This document shows, piece after piece, positions 1 to 5,573 of a stretch of DNA of 5,865 nt (its first letter is position 1; the number at the start of each line of letters is the position of its first letter). The notes below the pieces were generated by a model. The model had not been told where the DNA came from, ran no database searches, and was given only the letters and a program-made list of their open reading frames with translations. The DNA is from Gammaproteobacteria bacterium (GTDB lineage: Bacteria > Pseudomonadota > Gammaproteobacteria > Pseudomonadales > Azotimanducaceae), in NCBI GenBank assembly GCA_028821035.1, contig JAPPHP010000259.1, positions 1 through 5,865 of the forward strand, read 5' to 3'. Position numbers and translations under genes: made by a program.

Positions 1-350
1 AACTGGTTCTCAATCGCAGGCTCAACTACCGGAACGTCGTGCTGACGGATCGCCCCGGCGGCGAGATCGGCTACGTGCTCCGTAACGGCGAGCGGCGCTT
101 CGTGCCGTGGCTCGGGTTCATCGAACGTGCTGCGGCACGAACGCTCGAGGGCGCCAGGCCCGTTCGCCTTGCCGACATCACGCGCGTGGGTGTCGCCGGT
201 TGGCCGGCGCCCGAGTGGCGCGATGTTCCGCCCGGCGAGCGCGTGCACGGCTGCCTGACGAGCCGGGGGGCGTTCGCCATCTACGACGCGGTGGTCGCGC
301 TGGTGGGGGCCGCGGCGAGTGCGGACTCGCGGGGCATGTCGACGACATAG
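1..350 (+). CDS. 3' end of an unidentified protein (partial)
   Basis: The reading frame is open from the first complete codon at position 3 (it reads LVLNRRLNYRNVVLTD) down to a TAG stop at 348-350. The visible 115 or so residues are therefore the C-terminus of a longer protein that starts outside the window. A GTG at 39 lies in frame, but the residues before it look equally coding, so I do not take it as the start. The segment is soluble, with no membrane helix or signal. It has a run rich in W, P and G (GWPAPEWRDVPPGERVHGCL) and a small-residue tail (GAAASADSRGMSTT) typical of a disordered C-terminus. I do not recognise the family and assign no function. The coding call rests on the frame staying open and on plausible composition. 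The gene runs towards the collagenase on the opposite strand, so the two are convergent. Confidence 0.65.
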   Translation, partial: LVLNRRLNYRNVVLTDRPGGEIGYVLRNGERRFVPWLGFIERAAARTLEGARPVRLADITRVGVAGWPAPEWRDVPPGERVHGCLTSRGAFAIYDAVVALVGAAASADSRGMSTT

Positions 351-693
351 TGTCCGCTATGCCGCCATACGCACCCCCGGATGCTGGGGAACGTCCGGCG
401 CGGACCCTCGCACTACGTTGGCGTCCCTGGAAGTGGTGCAGTAGGTTGGCGGCGCGTCCGCTCCTCGTGGCTGTGGCCCTTGCCGGATGCGTTCACGGCG
501 AAGGCGTCTGCGGGTTTTCGCCCTCCGGCCGACCATGAAGCGCGAAGCAGATCGAGAGTCTGCACGAACTCGGCATCCTCGAGTGCGCCTGGAACGTGAT
601 CCTGCGCGCCGTGAGAGTCCATGCACGTCTCGCCCGTGCCGCGCCGAGCGCGTCGTCGACGTCTCCGTTCCGACGACCTTGCCGTGATGCGTC
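351..693. other. Convergent intergenic stretch, no supportable gene
   Basis: These 343 bases lie between two convergent genes, the plus-strand partial gene ending at 350 and the minus-strand collagenase ending at 694. Several frames are open on both strands, but their translations are Arg/Ser/Pro-rich, as expected of random GC-rich DNA, and none has a credible start and ribosome site. A 7-bp inverted repeat (GTCGTCG 652-658, CGACGAC 671-677, 12-base loop) lies just past the collagenase stop. It has no T-run, so I do not call it a terminator. I see no tRNA, IS end or CRISPR repeat here. Confidence 0.55.
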
Positions 694-2547
694 TCAGCCG
701 TCCTCGCGCAGGCTCTCGAGGAGAATCCGGCGCCAACCGCGCAGCCATCGGCCCCCGCCGCCAAGGATGTCGACCCGGAAGACGCGGCGCACCACCGCGC
801 CGTCGGCGTCGGTCGCGAAAACCGCCACGGTGACCTCGACAGGCTCGCCCGGATCGTCGAGTGCCTTGATCTCGAGGACGGACCCGTCCACCCGTACCGA
901 GACCAGGTCGGGCGCGCTCGATTCGGCCCGGTAGCCGAAGAACTCGCCGCCGCCGGAGAGCAGCGTCTTCAGGTCTATCCGGGCGATGTCGCCCGGCACC
1001 GCGAGTTCCGCGAGCCGCGGTACGGGCATCCTGAAGCTGACTGCATCGGAAGCAGGGCCGTCTGGCAGTCCCTCCCGGGTGGCGACCACCCAGAACGTGT
1101 AGCGGTCCCCGGGCACAAGTCCAAAGAGCACGTATTGCGTGGTTCTGCCGTCGTCGATGACCTGCCGGCCCCTCGTGTGGACCCCCGGTCCCTCGAGTTG
1201 CCACGCCACCTCGTACCCGGTGGCTCCGGGTACGCGGAGCCACAACACGCGCAGTTGGTCCCCTCGTGGCTCGACGGTCACGCCTTCGACCTTGGCGAGA
1301 CGTTGCAGCGCGCCACCCGAGCGTAGCCAGGACCGCCACCCGGCCTCGAACGCGGGCGCCTGCGCTGCCATGCGCGCGGTGTACTCCTCCCAGGCGCCCT
1401 GGCGCATGAGCGCCGACAGTTCGTCGACGAAGTCACGCCGGTTCTCGAGCAGGTAGCGCACGGCGAGGTGCCGGTGACGGTACCGGGTCGGGATCGAGCC
1501 AGAGTACAGCAGGGTTTCGGTCAGGGAGTGCGGCGACTCGAACCGGGACAGACCGATGTACGGCGACACCTCCGCGGCGAAGTACTCGGCAAAGCCTTCC
1601 ACCCACCAGTGCACGCTCGGATCGTGGCCGCGATAGGGTCCCGCCCGGTTGTACCGGCCATCGAGGTAGTGCGCGTACTCGTGCTCGAAGTTCCAGATGG
1701 CGAGGTGCGGGTCGCGGGGGTTCTCGTCGGGCGTGAACTCGGTGGCGACGAACCGCGCCACGTCGCCGGCATCGGTCGGGTCGCCCTCCCAGTAGATGCC
1801 GCTGCAGGAGTCCGGGTAGCCCCCCTCCCCGAAAGCGGCGGACTCCAGGTCCTCGCACGACCTGCCATCGTTGAACACGAACACCTCGAGGTGCGTGTTG
1901 ATGTCGCCCGGGACCGGCTCGCAGTTCCGGCCGAACATGTTCTGGAAGTCCCGGGAGTGGTCCGCGAGGCGCCGGCAGGCGAGCGCCAGCTTGTCCGCGC
2001 CGAGTTCCTGGGCGCGCAGGTGGATGGTGTCCGCCGGACACGCGTTGACGGGACAGTCGATGCTCTCCACGAACAGCGCGTCCCGGAAGTTCGCGTGGAA
2101 GCCATTGCCCTCGTACCAGTCGCACAGGCCATAGCGCTCGCACCGGCCCCTGTCGTTGTAGTCGATCTCGGCGATCAGGCGCAGCCAGATGCTCCGGCCC
2201 GGGACGCTGTCCTCGTAGGCCGCAAGTACGGACTCGATGATGGGTACGACAGCGTCGTAGTTCGACGTACCCGGGTACTTCGGGTAGCGCCCCAGCTCGA
2301 TCGCGCTGCGGTCCATGATCCAGTGGGAACTCGTGCCGAGCCAGCGTTCGTCGAGGGCGAAGTCGCGGAACGCGTGCATGAGCTGACGGTCTTCGCCGAA
2401 AGCCCGGCCAAAGGCTTCCTCCCGATGCCCCCAGTACACGATGCCGAGGAGCGTATCCATGACGTCCTGCCAAATGTAGCGCGAGGCATAGTCCGCGTCC
2501 CACGCGCCAAGCCACCGGCGCACGAGCGACAGGTACTGGTCCCCCAT
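694..2547 (-). CDS. Catalytic and accessory fragment of M9 collagenase (zinc metalloprotease, FN3, Ig-like)
   Basis: This is the 617-residue continuation after the TAG, counted from the first in-frame ATG (2547). HEYAH at 289-293 (1669-1683) and WWVEGFAEY at 314-322, with Glu317 about 24 residues after the second His, form the gluzincin zinc site of M9 collagenases. The surrounding HEYAHYLDGRYN matches the HEYxHYLxGR pattern of this family. Several Cys pairs (CERYGLC, CPVNAC) suggest an extracytoplasmic fold with disulfides. Residues about 420-508 form an FN3 domain (LRVLWLRVPGATGYEVAW, YTFWVVAT). Residues about 509-597 form an Ig/cadherin-like domain ending VTVAVFATDADGAVVRRVFRV. The tail is Gly-rich then W/R-rich. 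The fragment has no signal peptide, so if made separately it would stay in the cytoplasm. The ATG lies 25 bases after an AGGAGGT, longer than normal spacing, so independent initiation would be weak. Confidence 0.85.
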   Translation of the reverse strand: MGDQYLSLVRRWLGAWDADYASRYIWQDVMDTLLGIVYWGHREEAFGRAFGEDRQLMHAFRDFALDERWLGTSSHWIMDRSAIELGRYPKYPGTSNYDAVVPIIESVLAAYEDSVPGRSIWLRLIAEIDYNDRGRCERYGLCDWYEGNGFHANFRDALFVESIDCPVNACPADTIHLRAQELGADKLALACRRLADHSRDFQNMFGRNCEPVPGDINTHLEVFVFNDGRSCEDLESAAFGEGGYPDSCSGIYWEGDPTDAGDVARFVATEFTPDENPRDPHLAIWNFEHEYAHYLDGRYNRAGPYRGHDPSVHWWVEGFAEYFAAEVSPYIGLSRFESPHSLTETLLYSGSIPTRYRHRHLAVRYLLENRRDFVDELSALMRQGAWEEYTARMAAQAPAFEAGWRSWLRSGGALQRLAKVEGVTVEPRGDQLRVLWLRVPGATGYEVAWQLEGPGVHTRGRQVIDDGRTTQYVLFGLVPGDRYTFWVVATREGLPDGPASDAVSFRMPVPRLAELAVPGDIARIDLKTLLSGGGEFFGYRAESSAPDLVSVRVDGSVLEIKALDDPGEPVEVTVAVFATDADGAVVRRVFRVDILGGGGRWLRGWRRILLESLREDG

Positions 2548-2577
2548 GCGGTAGTCGATGACGGTCTCGCCGACCTC

Positions 2578-3228
2578 CTACAGATTGTCGGCGTGTTCCT
2601 CGCCGCGGTGGAACAGCAGTTCATGGTCGGCGAAGGCGTCGATCCCGGCGCGCACCGCCAGGTACGCGCGGGACCCCGGGTCCATGGAGTAAAGCTCGAC
2701 CGCCGCGAACGCGTCGCCGCAGGTCCCGCGCTCGAGGCACCAGTAGTGGATGTCCCGGGCCATGCGCAGGAAGTTGAACAGGTTCTTGATCCCCTGCCGC
2801 CGCGAACCGTCGTAGTCCCGCATGACCCGGGCAATGCCGTTGCCCACCGCGACAACGTTCTCCTCGCGGACCGTGGCGATCTGGGCGGGCCTGTCGGAGG
2901 TCCACTCCAGCTCCGAGACGCAATAGATGTCGGCGCGCCGCACCAGGTCCACCAGGGCATCGCCCGTCGTGTTCGGCAGGGCCGCAAAGAAGGACGCGCA
3001 CGGGTCGCCCGACTGAATCCTGCGCGCGGGCGCTGACCGCGACTCGACGTAGGGGTGGAGACTGTCGGTCTCGACGATCGGGGAGTGCTGGGCCACCACC
3101 GGCCAAGGCACCATCAGCGAAACGACGGCGACCGATCGCAGGAGCAAACACCGTGTGCGCTGTGACCTGCCGACCGGCAGATGTCGACCGTCGCTGGTCT
3201 GCAACATACATCGGCGCCGTTGTACCAC
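2578..3228 (-). CDS. N-terminal fragment of M9 collagenase (signal peptide plus activator region)
   Basis: This 216-residue piece ends at the in-frame TAG. The GTG start at 3228 is chosen because GAAGGG (plus-strand 3235-3240) sits 6 bases upstream. An ATG seven codons in (3207) is an alternative without a visible ribosome site. After a basic stretch, residues from about 27 (CLLLRSVAVVSLMVPWPVVAQ) form a typical Sec signal peptide with likely cleavage after VVA. The mature part carries ADIYCVSELEWTSDRP and NLFNFLRMARDIHYW, helical Cys- and Trp-containing segments consistent with the M9 N-terminal (activator) region. That family call is from memory and context, and it is strengthened by the catalytic domain continuing in the same frame. 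The gene follows the FG-GAP gene by 13 bases, so the two are probably one transcript. On its own this product would be exported but could not cleave protein. Confidence 0.75.
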   Translation of the reverse strand: MVQRRRCMLQTSDGRHLPVGRSQRTRCLLLRSVAVVSLMVPWPVVAQHSPIVETDSLHPYVESRSAPARRIQSGDPCASFFAALPNTTGDALVDLVRRADIYCVSELEWTSDRPAQIATVREENVVAVGNGIARVMRDYDGSRRQGIKNLFNFLRMARDIHYWCLERGTCGDAFAAVELYSMDPGSRAYLAVRAGIDAFADHELLFHRGEEHADNL

Positions 3229-3234
3229 GCGCTG

Positions 3235-3240
3235 CCCTTC
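3235..3240 (-). promoter_or_regulatory. Ribosome binding site of the collagenase gene
   Basis: GAAGGG on the minus strand is 6 bases from the GTG at 3228 and lies inside the 13-base gap after the TGA of the FG-GAP gene (3242-3244). It favours GTG 3228 over ATG 3207. The tight spacing would allow translational coupling. Confidence 0.5.
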
Positions 3241-3241
3241 G

Positions 3242-3784
3242 TCACTCTGCCGGCAGTGACCGATTCACTCGGAACCGAGCCGTCGCCGCTGTCCCGTCCA
3301 TGGCGTAGTAGAGGGATTCGCCGTTGTCGCGGCGGCGAAGCAGCACATCGTCTCTTTGGTCGCCGTTGAAGTCCCCGATGGCGTCGACGTGCCAGTAGTC
3401 CTTCCGGGTCATGCCCGGCAGCAGGCGCTCCACGAAACCGCGGTCGGTCCGGTCGGAGTACCTCCAGCCCTGATCTTCGATGTCGCGAGCCAGGAGCTCG
3501 GCCGCGCCATCGGCGTCGAAGTCACCGATGCCGATGAAACGGACGGTGGCGCCCATCTGCAGGACGAGGTCCTGCCGCGTTGCGCCCTCCGCGTCGAGGT
3601 CGTAGTAGGCCCACTCGTCGCCCGCGCCACGGTAGACCAGGACCTCGTCGTTGCCATCGGCGTCGAAGTCCCCGACGGCTGAGAGAGCATCCGACTGTTG
3701 TGTCGCCGCCGAGACCGCGGCCAGGATGGCCAGGGTGCCGGTGACGACATGCCGGCTGATGGCACGACTCGGGGCCGATTGCAC
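3242..3784 (-). CDS. Small secreted FG-GAP/VCBS-repeat protein
   Basis: This is a 180-residue protein. The frame stays open further upstream to 4105, but I choose GTG at 3784. GGAGG (plus-strand 3794-3798) lies 9 bases before it, a signal peptide follows at once, and the upstream translation is Arg/Pro-rich noise. Residues about 1-27 (RHVVTGTLAILAAVSAA) form a Sec signal peptide. Three repeats follow with a period of about 49-50 residues: GDFDADGNDEVLVYR (38-52), GDFDADGAAELLARD (87-101) and GDFNGDQRDDVLLRR (137-151). Each is followed by an aromatic strand such as EWAYYDLD, GWRYSD or SLYYAMDG. The DxDxDG core is the calcium-binding signature of FG-GAP/VCBS repeats, which build beta-propeller blades. 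Three blades are too few for a closed propeller, so it may oligomerise or bind a partner. It lies first in a unit with the collagenase, 13 bases ahead, which suggests a surface or extracellular role linked to that protease. Its substrate or partner is unknown. Confidence 0.8.
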   Translation of the reverse strand: MQSAPSRAISRHVVTGTLAILAAVSAATQQSDALSAVGDFDADGNDEVLVYRGAGDEWAYYDLDAEGATRQDLVLQMGATVRFIGIGDFDADGAAELLARDIEDQGWRYSDRTDRGFVERLLPGMTRKDYWHVDAIGDFNGDQRDDVLLRRRDNGESLYYAMDGTAATARFRVNRSLPAE

Positions 3785-3793
3785 TGGCGCGTC

Positions 3794-3798
3794 CCTCC
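3794..3798 (-). promoter_or_regulatory. Ribosome binding site of the FG-GAP gene
   Basis: The minus strand reads GGAGG here, 9 bases before the GTG at 3784-3782. It is the strongest Shine-Dalgarno match near the 5' end of this frame, and it decides the start over the much longer open frame that continues to 4105. Confidence 0.65.
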
Positions 3799-4129
3799 GC
3801 GGCCCAGGCCATGGCGCGCCCACGGGTTGCGGGGCCAGGATCGCGGGCCCGTCGCGGGCGCGGTAGGTTCCTCGGCAGGAGGTCCGGACAGGCCGTGACC
3901 GGCTCAAATCCGGGCGATACGGAATCCTCGGGGCGGGTTGGGGCGGCGGCCGGGCGCTGCGCCAGTGTGATACGTACAGTCGGACTACTGCACGACGGAT
4001 CGCCTGTCTTGCGACGGACGGCGGCCACACGCAATAGCGCCCCATGGGAGACTCCGGCTCCCGGCGCGGGGACACTCCTGCGTCCCCCGCCCGGGTGGAT
4101 TGCAAACCCTTCCCCTACGCCAAACTGCA

Positions 4130-4162
4130 GTCGGCGCGAGTTACAGCCTGCGTCGCGCCGAC
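4130..4162 (-). terminator. Inverted repeat with 10-bp arms, possible terminator of the parB-like transcript
   Basis: GTCGGCGCGA (4130-4139) and TCGCGCCGAC (4153-4162) are perfect reverse complements around a 13-base loop. In the minus-strand direction the stem is followed by TGCAGTTTGG, only a short T-run, so a classical Rho-independent terminator is doubtful. It lies about 120 bases past the parB-like stop. It could instead be an operator or an RNA hairpin. Confidence 0.35.
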
Positions 4163-4222
4163 CCCCTCCTGTCCAGAACGAATCAGCGGCGCAGTCGCTG
4201 CTTGTGAGGCGAGTCTACATCC

Positions 4223-4240
4223 TGTCACACGCGTGTGACA
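4223..4240. promoter_or_regulatory. Perfect 18-bp palindrome, candidate parS or operator
   Basis: TGTCACACGCGTGTGACA equals its own reverse complement over all 18 bases, with no spacer. It starts 44 bases past the TAG of the parB-like gene. There is no T-tract on either side, so it is not a terminator. Homodimeric DNA-binding proteins use such sites. Its TGT...ACA ends and central CG recall the general shape of chromosomal parS (TGTTTCACGTGAAACA), but the inner bases differ and it is 2 bp longer. Plasmid centromeres often lie just downstream of parB, as for P1 parS and F sopC. Assignment to this ParB is inference. A TetR- or GntR-type operator is the main alternative. Confidence 0.45.
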
Positions 4241-4284
4241 AAAGGCGTGCCCGCGAGCCCGCCCGGGCCGTAAAGACCGGCGTT

Positions 4285-5406
4285 CTAGGCGGACTCCACC
4301 GCGCCGGCGGGATCGGCGTCGGCGCCGCCGACGGCGCGCACGACCGTGCGTTCCCATCCGTCCTCCTGGCTCCGGAGGGCCTGAGCGACGGCGGCACACC
4401 GCCAACGATCCCAGTCGAGCCCGCTCGCTCGCGCCGATGCCCACACGCAGCCCTCGAGCCAGGACTGGCCCGCGTCCTTGGCCTCCTGGGCGCTGAGTTG
4501 GGCGACGAGGCGGCGACCGAGGCGCACGCCGGCGGCCTCGGTCGTCTCTGCCGCAAGCACGCGCTCGACGTGTTCCGCGAGCTCGGCCATGTCCGCCGGC
4601 GACTGGTCGTGCGCGCGTACGTGCACGGACCAGTTGCCCTCGTCGTCGCGCTCGATGCGCGCGGTGACGGGGCCGCGTCCGGTGTTCGCCCCACGGCGGA
4701 CGTAGACGGTCTCGCGCGGGCGCTCGCGCTTGCCGAACAGGGCCTCGTGGAGTTCGCCCGCCGGGATCGTCCCGGGCACGAGCTTCTCCGCCCGGCGCCG
4801 GGCGCGGCCCTCGTCGTCCGTGACGGCCTGGGCGAGGCGGTCGGCGGCGCGCACGGAGAACTCGTGCATGACCGGCCTTACAAAGTCCGCGATCCACCGT
4901 TCGCCGAACAGGGCCCGCGCGGTCCGAACGGCGCGGGACACCGTGTTGCGGCTGCAGCCGATGGAGTCGGCCAGGCTGGTCTGGTTGCGGAACACGCCAG
5001 CGTCGATCATCGCCTTCCACTGCACCGCGTTCTCGAGCGGCGAGACGGACTCCGTCCACTCGTTCTCGCCGTGCATCAGGCTGGCGCATTCGGCATCGGT
5101 CATGGAGGGGTCGCGCACCTCCGCCCGCCATGGCACACCCGCGCGCCGGCAGGCCTCGAGCCGCCGGATGCCGAAGATCGCCTCGACGAGGTGGGTGTCG
5201 CCCGGCCGCAGGCGCCGGGCGAGGCCGAGCTGCTGCTGGCCGTCACGGCGGATGGACGCGGCAAGCAATTCGAGGGAGGCCTCGTCCATGCCCGATCGGC
5301 CGCGGTTGTGGTAGCGCCAAGGGCGAACCTGACCCGGTTCGAAGGACTCGACAGCGACCGTTTCGACCGAACCCTGCGGTGTCTCGGGTGACTGACTGCG
5401 AACCAT
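4285..5406 (-). CDS. Orphan ParB/RepB/Spo0J-family DNA-binding protein
   Basis: This is a 373-residue protein ending in TAG (4285-4287). Residues about 14-100 form the ParB N-terminal domain: VETVAVESFEPGQVRPWRYH (box I region), LELLAASIRRDGQQQLGLAR, then GIRRLEACRRAG at 79-90. The last matches the GxRRxxA segment that binds CTP in ParB proteins. GENEWTESVSPLENA (about 113-127) matches the ENxxRxxLSPxEEA box III, although the usual Arg is absent. Residues about 141-166 (NQTSLADSIGCSRNTVSRAVRTARAL) are a helix-turn-helix. The C-terminal third (GNWSVHVRAHD, then a helix) may be a dimerisation domain. ATG 5406 is preferred because the 16 codons from the upstream ATG (5454) use many A/T third bases and overlap a possible promoter. 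Neither start has a clear ribosome site. No ParA gene lies on either side, so this may be a regulator or a nucleoid/centromere protein acting alone, perhaps from a plasmid or integrated element. Confidence 0.8.
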   Translation of the reverse strand: MVRSQSPETPQGSVETVAVESFEPGQVRPWRYHNRGRSGMDEASLELLAASIRRDGQQQLGLARRLRPGDTHLVEAIFGIRRLEACRRAGVPWRAEVRDPSMTDAECASLMHGENEWTESVSPLENAVQWKAMIDAGVFRNQTSLADSIGCSRNTVSRAVRTARALFGERWIADFVRPVMHEFSVRAADRLAQAVTDDEGRARRRAEKLVPGTIPAGELHEALFGKRERPRETVYVRRGANTGRGPVTARIERDDEGNWSVHVRAHDQSPADMAELAEHVERVLAAETTEAAGVRLGRRLVAQLSAQEAKDAGQSWLEGCVWASARASGLDWDRWRCAAVAQALRSQEDGWERTVVRAVGGADADPAGAVESA

Positions 5407-5444
5407 GCTGCGTCGGGCGGCTGGTGGGTGGTGGCAGGCACGAG

Positions 5445-5453
5445 ATACTACCA
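5445..5453 (-). promoter_or_regulatory. Possible extended -10 element of the parB-like gene
   Basis: The minus strand reads TGGTAGTAT, a TGn extension plus a 4-of-6 match to TATAAT, about 39 bases before ATG 5406. No good -35 is present. The -35 position would fall in the ATAGT repeat cluster, which would suit repression of the gene by a protein bound there. This is a weak call based on pattern only. Confidence 0.25.
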
Positions 5454-5462
5454 TTGTCGGGA

Positions 5463-5489
5463 ATAGTCACTATCCTTTTTTGGATAGTC
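5463..5489. repeat. ATAGT repeat cluster with overlapping palindromes
   Basis: In an AT-rich island within otherwise GC-rich DNA, ATAGT occurs at 5463-5467, inverted as ACTAT at 5469-5473, and again at 5484-5488. The first two form ATAGTCACTAT, an 11-bp palindrome with a 1-base centre. The last two form ACTATCC-TTTTTT-GGATAGT (7-bp arms). The two direct copies of ATAGTC are 21 bp apart, two helical turns. The cluster lies between divergent genes for a ParB-like protein and a LuxR-type regulator, so it is a likely operator. Confidence 0.5.
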
Positions 5490-5555
5490 GGACGTTTTGT
5501 GCGGCCGTCCGCGGGCGGCGTCCCGAGGCATGGCGATGCCCGGGGTCGTGCGATT

Positions 5556-5568
5556 CGTTAAGCTAACG
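5556..5568. promoter_or_regulatory. Small inverted repeat just upstream of the LAL regulator start
   Basis: CGTTA-AGC-TAACG (5-bp arms, 3-base centre) ends 5 bases before the ATG at 5574. It occupies the place of a ribosome site, and no Shine-Dalgarno is visible there. It could be an operator or could affect translation. At this length chance is a real alternative. Confidence 0.25.
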
Positions 5569-5573
5569 CCCGC

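Larger units (their letters stand above)
694..3228 (-). pseudogene. Secreted M9 microbial collagenase interrupted by one in-frame TAG
   Basis: Reading from the GTG at 3228 to the TGA at 694-696 gives one 844-codon frame broken only by TAG at codon 217 (2578-2580). There is no frameshift: both halves are in the same register. The domain order is signal peptide (about 1-47), activator/M9N-like region, gluzincin catalytic region with HEYAH at 516-520 and its third ligand Glu544 in WWVEGFAEY, FN3 domain (about 647-735) and an Ig/cadherin-like domain (about 736-824). In known M9 collagenases the two His and the downstream Glu bind zinc, and the Glu of HExxH is the catalytic base. The codon before mutation could have been CAG (Gln), since one C-to-T change gives TAG. 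The otherwise clean frame and intact active site argue for a very recent nonsense mutation or a base error. Suppression or read-through remains possible. As written, the exported part lacks the protease and the protease part lacks the signal. Confidence 0.8.
3785..4284. other. 500-base non-coding region between FG-GAP gene and parB-like gene
   Basis: Open frames here translate to low-complexity Arg/Pro/Ser sequence with no credible starts, so I see no gene. The region must hold the end of the parB-like transcript and the promoter of the FG-GAP/collagenase unit, both read on the minus strand. It contains a 10-bp-arm inverted repeat at 4130-4162 and a perfect 18-bp palindrome at 4223-4240, listed separately. 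I could not pick a convincing -35/-10 pair for the FG-GAP gene. Confidence 0.6.

Noticed and set aside
652..677. Inverted repeat (7-bp arms) after the collagenase stop as a terminator
   Set aside because: There is no T-run on the minus-strand side, and the arms are simple GTCGTCG/CGACGAC repeats that arise easily in GC-rich DNA.
413..1339. Minus-strand open frame overlapping the 3' part of the collagenase and the intergenic DNA
   Set aside because: Most of it shadows the collagenase in another frame. The tail beyond 694 has a few protein-like words (ALEDAEFVQTLDLLRASW), but the opposite strand of the same bases also reads well (KQIESLHELGILECAWNVI), and there is no start signal. A decayed transposase fragment was considered but cannot be supported.
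2578..2580. Genome-wide amber recoding as the reason for the in-frame TAG
   Set aside because: The partial gene at 1-350 and the parB-like gene both end in TAG at natural C-termini, so TAG works as a stop here. Local suppression is not excluded.
1468..3036. Long plus-strand open frame (522 codons) antisense to the collagenase
   Set aside because: It is the mirror of a high-GC gene with strong third-base bias. Its translation is Val/Arg/Ala-rich with no domain, while the minus-strand frame has a zinc site and clear domains.
3785..4105. N-terminal extension of the FG-GAP protein to 4105
   Set aside because: The extension is Arg/Pro-rich, would bury the signal peptide more than 100 residues inside, and lacks a ribosome site. 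GTG 3784 has GGAGG at the right spacing.
3811..5391. Long plus-strand open frame (526 codons) antisense to the parB-like gene
   Set aside because: Its translation is low-complexity, and it begins inside a region that is non-coding by every other sign. The minus strand carries ParB and helix-turn-helix motifs.
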